Part shown: piece after piece, positions 13,193 to 19,766 of the stretch
Numbering within the stretch: the first letter of the stretch is position 1
How the letters are laid out: the number at the start of each line of letters is the position of its first letter
NCBI RefSeq assembly: GCF_002930615.1
Contig: NZ_PSNX01000005.1
Span: 1-64,000, forward strand
Reading direction: 5' to 3'
DNA: 64,000 nt
Source of the DNA: Caldimonas caldifontis
GTDB taxonomy: Bacteria; Pseudomonadota; Gammaproteobacteria; Burkholderiales; Burkholderiaceae_C
Notes under the pieces: model-generated
The model's database searches: none
The model's input: only the letters and a program-made list of their open reading frames with translations
What the model was told of the DNA's origin: nothing
Program-made: the position numbers and the translations under genes

Positions 13193-13897
13193 ATGGCGAA
13201 ACTCGTGGTGTCACTCGACGGCGTGGTGATCAAGGAAGTCCAGCTCACCAAGGACAAGACCACCCTCGGACGCCGTCCCTACAACGACATCGTCATCGAC
13301 AACCTGGCGGTCAGCGGCGAGCATGCCGTGCTGCAGATGGTGGGTGCCGACGTCTTCATCGAAGACCTCAACAGCACCAACGGCACCTACATCAACGGCA
13401 AGGCCATCAAGAAGCAGCTGCTGTCGAACAACGACACCGTCGAGATCGGCAAGTACAAGATCAAGTACCTCACCGACGACGCGCCCGACTACGAAAAGAC
13501 CATGGTCATGAAGCCGGGCACCGCGCCCACGGCGCCTCTGGGTACGGGTCCGGTCTCGCCCCTGGCGGGCGGGGCGGCGTCCGGCTTCGGCGGCCTGGGC
13601 GCGCCTTCGGGCTTCGGCGGCCTGGGCGCACCGGTGCCCGCGGCCTCGATCAAGGTGCTCAACGGCGCGGCGGCCGGCCGCGAGGTCAGTCTCACCAAGG
13701 TGGTCACCACCGTGGGCAAGCCGGGTGTGCAGGTGGCCTCCATCACCAAGCGGCCGGGCGGCTATGTCTTCGCGCATGTCGAAGGGGCCATGAAGCCCAC
13801 CATCAACGGGGCCCCGGTGAGCAACGACCCGGTTCACCTGAAAAACGGCGATGTCATCGAGCTGGCCGGCACCCAGATGCAGTTCGTCCAGGGCTGA
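13193..13897 (+). CDS. FHA-domain protein (double FHA-like)
   Basis: 234 residues. Residues 1-95 form an FHA domain, which reads phosphothreonine peptides: LGRRPYNDIVI, SGEHAVL, NSTNGTYING are the binding-loop motifs. Then comes a Thr/Gly/Pro linker (about 100-148) containing EKTMVMKPGTAPTAP and a tandem repeat SGFGGLGAP, and a second, weaker FHA-like beta domain (about 150-234) lacking the canonical Arg and Ser loops. The linker threonines resemble phospho-sites that could fold back on the first domain, as in GarA/OdhI; that is inference. It follows the PP2C gene by 62 bp. Confidence 0.9.
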   Translation: MAKLVVSLDGVVIKEVQLTKDKTTLGRRPYNDIVIDNLAVSGEHAVLQMVGADVFIEDLNSTNGTYINGKAIKKQLLSNNDTVEIGKYKIKYLTDDAPDYEKTMVMKPGTAPTAPLGTGPVSPLAGGAASGFGGLGAPSGFGGLGAPVPAASIKVLNGAAAGREVSLTKVVTTVGKPGVQVASITKRPGGYVFAHVEGAMKPTINGAPVSNDPVHLKNGDVIELAGTQMQFVQG

Positions 13898-14082
13898 GCC
13901 CGCGCCGATGCCGGGGCCGTTCCCGGCGTCGGCGTGAACAAGCTCACGCCCCTGACGCGATCGCCGCTGCGGACACCCTCTTCGGGGGGCGGATTGTTGG
14001 CACACTGGCACGCTGTCCGTGCTGCACAGTGGGAACACCGTCCAGCGCGTCCCTGTTGATCCCCCTGGAGTTCCGCTCCGTC

Positions 14083-14859
14083 ATGAAGATCCGCGTCCTG
14101 GGCTGCTCCGGCGCGATCGCCGCCGGTTGCAAGACCACGGCCTTCCTGCTCGATGACGATCTGCTCGTCGATGCCGGCACCGGCGTCGGCGACCTCACCC
14201 TGGACGCACTGGCCCGCATCGACCACATCCTGGTCAGCCACTCGCACCTCGACCACATCGTCTCCATCCCGCTGCTGGCCGACAGTGTCATCAGCCGGCG
14301 CCGCACCCCGGTCACGGTGCACGCCCTGCCCGAGACCCTCGAGGCCCTGCGGCGCCATGTGCTCAACGACGTGATCTGGCCCGACTTTACCCGCCTCCCA
14401 TCGGCCGACGCACCGGTGCTGCGCTTCTCGCCGGTGGCGGTGGGCCAGCGCCTGAGCCTGGGCGGCAAGACCATCGAGGTGCTGAGCGCCGAACACACCG
14501 TGCCGGCCGTGGGCTATGCCGCGTGCGCGGGCGAACCCCGGCCCGACACCCCCTGGTGGATCTACACCGGCGACACCGGGCCCAATCCGGCCCTGTGGCC
14601 CCGGGTGGCCGAGCGCCGGGTCGGCATGCTGGTGATCGAGACCGCCTTCAGCGATCGCGAGCGCGAGCTGGCGATGGTCAGCAAGCACCATTCGCCCAGC
14701 AGCCTGAAGCGCGAACTCGACGGCGCACCACCCGGGCTGCCGGTCTTCCTCACCCACGCCAAGCCCGGTGAGATGCCCTGCATTGCCGACGAGGTGCGCG
14801 CCCTGGACGGTGGCCACCGCATCACCCACCTGGAAGCGGGGCAGGTGTTCGAGCTTTGA
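14083..14859 (+). CDS. Metallo-beta-lactamase-fold protein, cAMP-phosphodiesterase-like
   Basis: 258 residues. MBL-fold metal ligands are clear: SHSHLDHI (about 44-51, HxHxDH), a later SAEHTVPAVG, YTGDTGPN and a C-terminal FLTHAKP. The overall pattern, starting MKIRVLGCSGAIAAG, resembles class II 3',5'-cyclic-nucleotide phosphodiesterases and related MBL hydrolases; the substrate is not proven. Start ATG 14083 is preceded by GGAG. It lies 185 bp after the FHA gene and may be a separate unit. Confidence 0.8.
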   Translation: MKIRVLGCSGAIAAGCKTTAFLLDDDLLVDAGTGVGDLTLDALARIDHILVSHSHLDHIVSIPLLADSVISRRRTPVTVHALPETLEALRRHVLNDVIWPDFTRLPSADAPVLRFSPVAVGQRLSLGGKTIEVLSAEHTVPAVGYAACAGEPRPDTPWWIYTGDTGPNPALWPRVAERRVGMLVIETAFSDRERELAMVSKHHSPSSLKRELDGAPPGLPVFLTHAKPGEMPCIADEVRALDGGHRITHLEAGQVFEL

Positions 14860-14889
14860 GGGGTGATCCAGGGGCTATACACTGCCCCC

Positions 14890-15096
14890 ATGCAGCACGT
14901 CGTTGTCAAGCGGCCCCTCCATTCCCTGTCATCGCACAGCGGGCCATCGCCCGACTTGGCGTATTGGCTCTCCCGGCCGGCGGCCGAGCGCATCGAAGCG
15001 CTGGAGGCCTTGCGTCTGCAATACCTGGCGATGAAGCCCGATGCTGACTTCCGACTTCAAAGAGTTTGCCGGATTGCTCAACTCCAGCGGGGTTGA
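14890..15096 (+). CDS. Small protein upstream of and overlapping a nucleotidyltransferase
   Basis: 68 residues from ATG 14890; a GTG at 14863 is an alternative. The middle reads DLAYWLSRPAAERIEALEAL and the end RLQRVCRIAQLQRG. Short proteins of this type (yW-ls-p-eRi-al-lR ... rlqRv.R) commonly precede nucleotidyltransferase-like genes. Its last 56 bp overlap the next gene in another frame, which suggests coupled translation. It may be the antitoxin or partner of that protein; function is not established. Confidence 0.6.
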   Translation: MQHVVVKRPLHSLSSHSGPSPDLAYWLSRPAAERIEALEALRLQYLAMKPDADFRLQRVCRIAQLQRG

Positions 15097-15502
15097 GTAC
15101 CTGATCGTCGGCGGCTATGCGCTGGCCGTGCATGGGCACCCGCGCTACACCGGCGACCTCGACTTCTGGATCGGACATGCACCTGACAACGCCGCCAGAG
15201 TGCTGGCGGCGCTCCAGCAGTTCGGATTCGGCGCACTGGGTATCACGCTGGACGACCTCTCCACACCCGGTCAGGTCATCCAGCTCGGCGATCCCCCGGC
15301 GCGCATCGATCTGCTGACGAGCATCGATGGGGTGGACTTTCGGCAAGCCCGCGAGCGCCGGCAGGTCGTGCAGATCGATGGGATCGACCTGCCCTTCATC
15401 TCGCTCGAAGACTTCAAGGCCAACAAGCGCGCCAGCGGGCGGCTCAAGGACCTGGCAGACCTCGAAAGCCTCGGCGAAGCGCCGGACGGATCGGCGGCCT
15501 AG
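15041..15502 (+). CDS. Nucleotidyltransferase-fold protein (DUF6036/AbiEii-like)
   Basis: 153 residues. The N-terminus shows the nucleotidyltransferase signature: VEYLIVGGYALAVHG (about 18-32) followed by TGDLDFWI, that is GG-x(n)-DxD. Then comes RIDLLTSIDGVDF and a basic C-terminal helix (FKANKRASGRLKDLADLE). This layout fits the minimal nucleotidyltransferases found as toxin-like partners in two-gene stress or defence modules, including AbiEii-related ones. It overlaps the preceding small gene by 56 bp. The target (nucleotide, tRNA or protein) cannot be told. Confidence 0.75.
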   Translation: MLTSDFKEFAGLLNSSGVEYLIVGGYALAVHGHPRYTGDLDFWIGHAPDNAARVLAALQQFGFGALGITLDDLSTPGQVIQLGDPPARIDLLTSIDGVDFRQARERRQVVQIDGIDLPFISLEDFKANKRASGRLKDLADLESLGEAPDGSAA

Positions 15503-15573
15503 CAGAAGTCTCAAGCCCCTGTGGGCCCCGCGCTCACTGCAGGCCGGCCGCATCGCCGCTACGCTTGGCGGCC

Positions 15574-16683
15574 ATGAACACCCTCTACGACCCCCTCCAG
15601 GCCGGCGACCTGTCTCTCGCCAACCGTGTCGTGATGGCCCCGCTCACGCGCAACCGCGCGCCGCGCGGCGTGCCGCACGAACTGCACGTCACCTACTACA
15701 CCCAGCGCGCCAGCGCGGGCCTGCTCATCTCCGAAGGCACGGCCATCAGCCCCATGGGCCAGGGCTATGCCGATGTGCCGGGCCTGTACACGCCCGAGCA
15801 ACTGGCCGGCTGGCGGCGCGTGACCGATGCCGTGCATGCTGCCGGCGGGCGCATCGTGGCCCAGATCTGGCACGTGGGCCGCGTCTCGCACACCTCGCTC
15901 CTGCCCGAGGGCCAGGCCCCGGTGGCACCGTCCGCGCTGCCGGCCCAGACCCGCACCTACCTGATCGGCCCGGACGGCCAGGGCGGCTTCGAACCCGTGT
16001 CGGCCCCGCGCGCGCTGGACGCGTCCGAACTGCCCGGCATCGTGGCCGACTACGCCCGCGCCGCCCGTGCGGCCGTGGATGAGGCCGGCTTCGACGGCGT
16101 GGAAATCCACGCCGCCAACGGCTACCTGCTCGACCAGTTCCTGAAGACCGGCGCCAACCAGCGCACCGATGCCTACGGCGGCTCCATCGAGAACCGGGCC
16201 CGGCTGCTGCTGGAGGTGACGCGCGCCGTGGCCGAGGCCATCGGCCGCGGGCGCACCGGCATCCGCCTGTCGCCCATCACCCCGGCCAATGACATCGTCG
16301 ATGCCGCGCCGCAGCCCCTGTTCGAACACGTGGTACGCGAACTCGCCCCCCTGGGCCTGGCCTTCATCCACGTGATCGAAGGCGCCACCGGCGGCCCGCG
16401 CGAACTGCCCGACCGCCCCTTCGACTTCGACGCTATGCGCCACGCCTACCGCCACGCCGGCGGCCAGGGGGCCTGGATAGTGAACAACGGCTACGACAAG
16501 GCCCTGGCCGAAGCCGCGGTGGCCCAAGGCCGGGCCGACGCCGTGGCCTTCGGCCGCCTGTTCATCAGCAACCCCGACCTCGTGCGCCGCCTGCGCGAGG
16601 GGGCGCCGCTCAACGCCTGGGACGTGAAGACCTTCTACGGGGGTGGGGCGCAGGGCTACATCGACTACCCGGCGCTGGTGTGA
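15574..16683 (+). CDS. Old Yellow Enzyme family alkene reductase
   Basis: FMN-dependent NAD(P)H:flavin oxidoreductase, 369 residues. It matches NemA/XenB-type enzymes: start LYDPLQAGDLSLANRVVMAPLTRNRA, QIWHVGRVSH (FMN contact), EIHAANGYLLDQFL with the catalytic HxxN pair HAAN (about residue 177-180), GGSIENRARLLLE and a C-terminal GYIDYP. Likely substrates are activated alkenes, nitro-esters or other electrophiles. It stands between two toxin-antitoxin-like modules, with no obvious operon partner. Its stop overlaps the left arm of an inverted repeat (16683-16732). Confidence 0.94.
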   Translation: MNTLYDPLQAGDLSLANRVVMAPLTRNRAPRGVPHELHVTYYTQRASAGLLISEGTAISPMGQGYADVPGLYTPEQLAGWRRVTDAVHAAGGRIVAQIWHVGRVSHTSLLPEGQAPVAPSALPAQTRTYLIGPDGQGGFEPVSAPRALDASELPGIVADYARAARAAVDEAGFDGVEIHAANGYLLDQFLKTGANQRTDAYGGSIENRARLLLEVTRAVAEAIGRGRTGIRLSPITPANDIVDAAPQPLFEHVVRELAPLGLAFIHVIEGATGGPRELPDRPFDFDAMRHAYRHAGGQGAWIVNNGYDKALAEAAVAQGRADAVAFGRLFISNPDLVRRLREGAPLNAWDVKTFYGGGAQGYIDYPALV

Positions 16684-16732
16684 TCCGGAGGGTCTTTGCC
16701 AAGTGTGACCCATTGTTTACATCCCTCCGGAT
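16683..16732. repeat. 10-bp inverted repeat flanking the toxin-antitoxin -35 region
   Basis: ATCCGGAGGG at 16683-16692 is repeated inverted as CCCTCCGGAT at 16723-16732, with a 30-bp spacer that contains the -35 box. It may be an operator pair or, in RNA, a stem closing the end of the upstream gene. Confidence 0.5.
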
Positions 16733-16748
16733 GTTAACTATAGTTGAC
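16716..16748 (+). promoter_or_regulatory. Promoter and operator of the HigBA-like pair
   Basis: TTTACA (16716-16721), a 17-bp spacer and TATAGT (16739-16744) make a near-consensus sigma-70 promoter. The -10 box sits inside GTTAACTATAGTTGAC (16733-16748), a near-perfect palindrome with perfect core AACTATAGTT, a typical site for antitoxin autorepression. The predicted start of transcription is close to 16751, so the mRNA would be almost leaderless. Confidence 0.65.
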
Positions 16749-16750
16749 GC

Positions 16751-17041
16751 ACGGTCGAAATTCGGCAGACTACCCGATACAGCCGATGGTTTGAGTCCCT
16801 GCGAGACAGACAAGCCCAAGTGCGCATCCTCGTGCGCTTGCGTCGCTTGCAAGAGGGCAATCCGGGCCAGCACCGCGTGCTGACGGCGGGCGTGGTGGAA
16901 ATGAAGATCGACCACGGACCGGGCTACCGGGTCTACTACACGTGGCGCGCTGGGTGCGTGGTGTTGTTGCTGGTGGGCGGCGACAAGTCCACGCAGGACA
17001 GTGATATCCGCGAGGCTTTGGACATGGTGAAGGAGTTGTGA
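16751..17041 (+). CDS. HigB/RelE-like toxin with a non-standard start (possibly inactive)
   Basis: Matches the type II toxin family often annotated as addiction-module killer protein. The full frame gives 96 residues beginning TVEIRQTTRYSRWFESLRD, then VRLRRLQEGNPG, DHGPGYRVYYTW and VLLLVGGDKSTQDSDIREA, which covers the whole family length. However, where the family has Met the codon is ACG (16751-16753). No ATG, GTG or TTG lies in frame between the upstream stop (16745-16747) and GTG 16820, which would remove 23 N-terminal residues. One T-to-C change would explain it. The TGA lies 2 bp before the antitoxin ATG. Confidence 0.75.
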   Translation, partial: TVEIRQTTRYSRWFESLRDRQAQVRILVRLRRLQEGNPGQHRVLTAGVVEMKIDHGPGYRVYYTWRAGCVVLLLVGGDKSTQDSDIREALDMVKEL

Positions 17042-17043
17042 CC

Positions 17044-17334
17044 ATGACGATCAAGACGACCCCCTGGGATGTGCAGGATCATCTTCGGACGCCCGAGGAC
17101 TGCGCACTCTATCTGGAAGCCGTGCTGGAAGAGGCGGGCGACGATCCGGCATTCATCGCCAAGGCCCTGGGGGACGTGGCTCGAGCCCGCGGCATGGCGC
17201 AGACAGCCCGCGAAGCCGGACTGAGCCGTGAAGGCCTTTACAAGGCCCTCTCGCCAGATGGCAACCCCAGTTTTGCGACGGTGCTGAAAGTTCTCGGCGC
17301 CTTGGGCATGCGCCTGCATGTGACGCCGGCCTGA
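17044..17334 (+). CDS. HigA-like antitoxin (addiction-module antidote family)
   Basis: 96 residues with a lambda-repressor-like helix-turn-helix in the C-terminal half: ARGMAQTAREAGLSREGLYKAL (about 49-70) and NPSFATVLKVLGALGMRL. The N-terminal half (TTPWDVQDHLRTPEDCALYLEAVLEE) is the usual toxin-binding part. AAGGAG lies at 17029-17034, inside the toxin end. Intact, unlike its partner. It should neutralise the toxin and repress the promoter at 16716-16748. Confidence 0.88.
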   Translation: MTIKTTPWDVQDHLRTPEDCALYLEAVLEEAGDDPAFIAKALGDVARARGMAQTAREAGLSREGLYKALSPDGNPSFATVLKVLGALGMRLHVTPA

Positions 17335-17367
17335 CTGAGGACCGCTTCTGCGTGAAGACAGGCCCGC

Positions 17368-17586
17368 TCACGCCCCGCGGGCCTTCTTCAATAGCTCCAG
17401 CCCTCGGGCTGCCTGCCCGGCACCGCGGCGCGTGCGCAGTTCAAAGCGAGTCTGCGCATCGAACTCGGCCAGCATCAGTGTGGCCATTTCGTCGATCAGC
17501 CGATTGACGGTGGTGCCTCGGCTTTGCGCCAGCGCCTTCAGGCGCTGGTGCTTCTCGTCGGGGAGGCGAACGGTCAGTGCGCTCAT
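17368..17586 (-). CDS. Ribbon-helix-helix (CopG/HicB-type) antitoxin-like protein
   Basis: 72 residues. The N-terminal beta-strand SALTVRLPDEKHQRLKALA and helix TTVNRLIDEMATLML are the ribbon-helix-helix DNA-binding fold; the tail (FELRTRRGAGQAARGLELL) resembles antitoxins that pair with PIN-type toxins. Here it is the last gene of a fitA-fitB-like unit, overlapping the toxin stop by 4 bp, and no further toxin follows. It could be an extra regulator or a leftover antitoxin. Confidence 0.75.
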   Translation of the reverse strand: MSALTVRLPDEKHQRLKALAQSRGTTVNRLIDEMATLMLAEFDAQTRFELRTRRGAGQAARGLELLKKARGA

Positions 17587-18008
17587 GGCGCTCCCCCCTT
17601 CCAGGGGTCGATGACCTTCAGCCCGGCCGCGGCAAAGGGGCCCACATCCCGACTGGCGACCATGAAACCATGAGCGGCTGCGATGGCGGCGATGTAGCCG
17701 TCCGGTGTGGGGAAGCCCCGCCCGTGGCCTCGGGCGGCAACGGCCAGTTCCGCGTAGCGGCGCGCGGCTTCGGCATCGAACGGCAACAGGCGGTCCTGGA
17801 ACAACGCCAGCAGTCCGTCCAGCGCCACACCCAGCATGTTCCTTCGCCTGCCGTCCGGTAGCGCCTGAATGCCAAACAACAGCTCGGCCAGCGTGACGCT
17901 GGACAGATACAGCGTTTCAGCGGCTTGCTCGTTCAGCCACGCCCGCACGGAGGGATCCGGCTGCGGCTTCATCGCTTCAGACACGACGTTGGTGTCCAGC
18001 AGGATCAT
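17583..18008 (-). CDS. fitB: PIN-domain toxin, FitB/VapC type
   Basis: 141-residue predicted RNase. PIN motifs: MILLDTNVVSE (first Asp, about residue 5), SVTLAELLFGI (acidic), and RGFPTPDGYIAAIAAAHGFMVASRDVG with the distal Asp pair (D101 and D118 region). These four acidic residues coordinate Mg. The wording is closer to FitB than to short VapC proteins. It overlaps fitA-like upstream and the RHH gene downstream by 4 bp each, so all three are one translationally coupled unit. Confidence 0.9.
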   Translation of the reverse strand: MILLDTNVVSEAMKPQPDPSVRAWLNEQAAETLYLSSVTLAELLFGIQALPDGRRRNMLGVALDGLLALFQDRLLPFDAEAARRYAELAVAARGHGRGFPTPDGYIAAIAAAHGFMVASRDVGPFAAAGLKVIDPWKGGAP

Positions 18009-18259
18009 TCAAACCTCAGGGGCTCGGCCGGCGTGGTATCGCGAACCTGCCCAAGGGCTTCGACGTCCTGGGGGGTCAGGCCCACCTTGCGGCCCAGGGC
18101 GGCCAACTCGTCGCCCAGGCGCACGCGCTGGGCCGGTTTGACGGCTTGTTCCAGGATGTCCCGAATCTCTGCCTCGGCACTGCGGCCATGCTGGGCCGCA
18201 CGAACGCGCAAGGCACGGTGCACCGCCTCAGGAACGTTGCGAACAGTGACGGAAGGCAT
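18005..18259 (-). CDS. fitA: FitA-like ribbon-helix-helix antitoxin
   Basis: 84 residues. RHH domain at residues 1-42 (MPSVTVRNVPEAVHRALRVR, then GRSAEAEIRDILEQAV), followed by a toxin-binding tail rich in acidic and hydrophobic residues (LGLTPQDVE-type). First gene of the unit. It is expected to repress its own promoter through the inverted repeat at 18286-18317. ATG 18259 is the only sensible start. Confidence 0.9.
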   Translation of the reverse strand: MPSVTVRNVPEAVHRALRVRAAQHGRSAEAEIRDILEQAVKPAQRVRLGDELAALGRKVGLTPQDVEALGQVRDTTPAEPLRFE

Positions 18260-18285
18260 GATGTCAAATCCCCTGAGATGCCTGA

Positions 18286-18317
18286 GATGATTGCATTGTA
18301 CCCTTCATGCAATCATC
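18286..18317 (-). promoter_or_regulatory. FitAB-type operator: perfect 11-bp inverted repeat over the promoter
   Basis: GATGATTGCAT (18286-18296) and ATGCAATCATC (18307-18317) are perfect inverted arms with 10 bp between them, so their centres are 21 bp (two helical turns) apart. On the minus strand the -10 box TACAAT occupies 18295-18300 and a weak -35 (TTGCCG) lies at 18317-18322. Binding would block the promoter. FitAB is known to bind such repeats in Neisseria. Confidence 0.7.
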
Positions 18318-18482
18318 GGCAAAGCGCAATCCCGTCACGCACTTGCGCATCAGCGAAACGAAGGCAAAGCGCCGACCATTTTTGTCAGCCCTGGACACAT
18401 GGGCTGACACTCTCGGTCCCTCGAAAGGTCGTCCGAGCGTCTCGAATGCCGACTACTTCACGCCCACACTGGCCGGGCTGGC

Positions 18483-18498
18483 TGGCACGGCCCCTGCA
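18483..18498 (+). promoter_or_regulatory. Sigma-54 promoter of the first pilin gene
   Basis: TGGCACGGCCCCTGCA matches the -24/-12 consensus TGGCACG-N4-TTGCW except one base; GG and GC are 12 bp apart, as required. It lies 43 bp before the ATG of pilA. Sigma-54 with PilR drives major pilin genes in Pseudomonas and relatives. Confidence 0.8.
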
Positions 18499-18540
18499 TA
18501 GAGGGATGCGCACAACCCCCCACCTCTTAGGAGAGACTGT

Positions 18541-18981
18541 ATGAAGCAACTGCACAACATGAAGCGCGCTGCCCAGAAGGGTTTCACGCTGATCGAACTG
18601 ATGATCGTCGTGGCGATCATCGGTATTCTGGCTGCCGTGGCGCTGCCGGCCTATCAGGACTACACCGTTCGTGCCCGTGTGACGGAAGGTCTGGGTCTGG
18701 GAAGCGGCATGAAGGCGACCGTGGCCGAGAACATCGCCAACGCAGGGGGCAACATCGGCGCCAACGCTTGCGCGGGCGCGGACGCCATTGGGGCGACCGG
18801 TGCGGTGGCTTCCGTGGCCTGCAACGCTGGGGTGATCACCATCACGATGGGCCCTGACGGCCGGAACGTCGAGCTGACCTTGACCCCTGCTGTGCCGACC
18901 GGTGGTGGCCCCATCACCTGGACCTGCGCGGTGTCGGCAGCTGCCAACAACCGCTTTGTGCCCGGTGAGTGCCGTGTCTAA
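18541..18981 (+). CDS. pilA: Type IV pilin (major pilin)
   Basis: 146-residue prepilin. Short leader ending in KG at residues 13-14, then [27 protein letters not shown], the class IVa N-methylphenylalanine helix; PilD would cut before Phe. Four cysteines lie in the mature part, the last pair (WTC ... GECRV) forming the usual D-loop disulfide. AGGAG is near. A terminator follows. The sigma-54 promoter marks it as the main pilin. It is likely a target of the PglL-like enzyme encoded 4 kb away. Confidence 0.95.
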   Translation: MKQLHNMKRAAQKGFTLIELMIVVAIIGILAAVALPAYQDYTVRARVTEGLGLGSGMKATVAENIANAGGNIGANACAGADAIGATGAVASVACNAGVITITMGPDGRNVELTLTPAVPTGGGPITWTCAVSAAANNRFVPGECRV

Positions 18982-19026
18982 AACACAGGGGATGGCACTT
19001 TAAGTGTCGATCCCCCTTGCAAACCG

Positions 19027-19059
19027 AAAAAGGTGTGTCCAAGGACGCACCTTTTTTTT
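19027..19059 (+). terminator. Rho-independent terminator after pilA
   Basis: A 14-bp stem with one G-U pair (AAAAAGGTGTGTCC / GGACGCACCTTTTT), a two-base loop in the literal sequence and a run of eight T. It separates the two pilin genes. Confidence 0.85.
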
Positions 19060-19086
19060 GGGCGATGATTTGACTGAGGTGAGCAT

Positions 19087-19512
19087 ATGAAAAGACAAGT
19101 CGCTCATGGGTTTACACTTATCGAACTGATGATCGTCGTCGCGATCATCGGAATACTCTCGGCAATAGCTCTGCCCGCGTATCAGGACTACACCGTGCGA
19201 GCGCGCGTCTCCGAAGGGCTGGCCATGGTCAGCATCATGAAGGGGCAAGTCGGCGAGAACATTTCGCTGCGGGGCGGAGCGCTGGACGGCCGTGCGTGTG
19301 ACGACGTACCGACGCTAGGGCCTGGTACAGGACATATCGCATCGCTGGTATGTGGTGTGGACGGGAATGGAGTCTTGACCGTCACCATGGACGCCGAGGC
19401 GCGAAACGTGGTTGTTCAGCTCAGACCGATCGTCAATACTGCAGGGCCAGTGGACTGGGTGTGCACAACCACGACCGGCAATCGATATGTACCGTCAGAG
19501 TGCCGGTCGTAA
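19087..19512 (+). CDS. Second type IV pilin, tandem paralogue
   Basis: 141 residues. Short leader MKRQVAHG, then [27 protein letters not shown], nearly identical to the first pilin to about residue 45. The rest has diverged but keeps four cysteines, ending VPSECRS. Codon use and GC look lower than in its neighbours (many AT-rich third positions). No sigma-54 site is visible before it. The C-terminal Ser is the residue glycosylated in some Pseudomonas pilins; whether that applies here is unknown. It could be an alternative major pilin or a donor for antigenic change. Confidence 0.92.
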   Translation: MKRQVAHGFTLIELMIVVAIIGILSAIALPAYQDYTVRARVSEGLAMVSIMKGQVGENISLRGGALDGRACDDVPTLGPGTGHIASLVCGVDGNGVLTVTMDAEARNVVVQLRPIVNTAGPVDWVCTTTTGNRYVPSECRS

Positions 19513-19766
19513 GGGCTCAAAGCTGTCATGCAAAGCCCGCCTCTCGCTCCACGTGCTTGCAATGTTGAGCTCTGTAGTGCCGATGCAGCCTTGCAGTTAG
19601 CAGGCCGTTGAAGAACCACTCGTGATCGCGAGTTCCGCCATCGTGAAGGGGGTCGATGAGTCGCCGAACTGGCAAGACGCGTTGGGTGCTTTGCTCACTC
19701 GCACTCCCATCGGCTCAGCCCAGCGCTCTGTCGGCGCTCGGATTTGAATAAATCAGGGACGACCAG

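Noticed and set aside
13994-14020. Additional sigma-54 site (TGGCACACTGGCACG) before the MBL gene
   Set aside because: GG is present but no GC lies exactly 12 bp downstream in either register.
18307-18501. 64-codon plus-strand frame between fitA and pilA
   Set aside because: It begins inside the FitAB inverted repeat, has no ribosome-binding site and no family signal, and overlaps the sigma-54 promoter of pilA.
19598-19617. Sequence TAGCAGGCCGTTGAAGAACC resembling an insertion-sequence end
   Set aside because: Only one end-like motif, no transposase remnant, no inverted partner in the 254-bp spacer; not enough to call an element.
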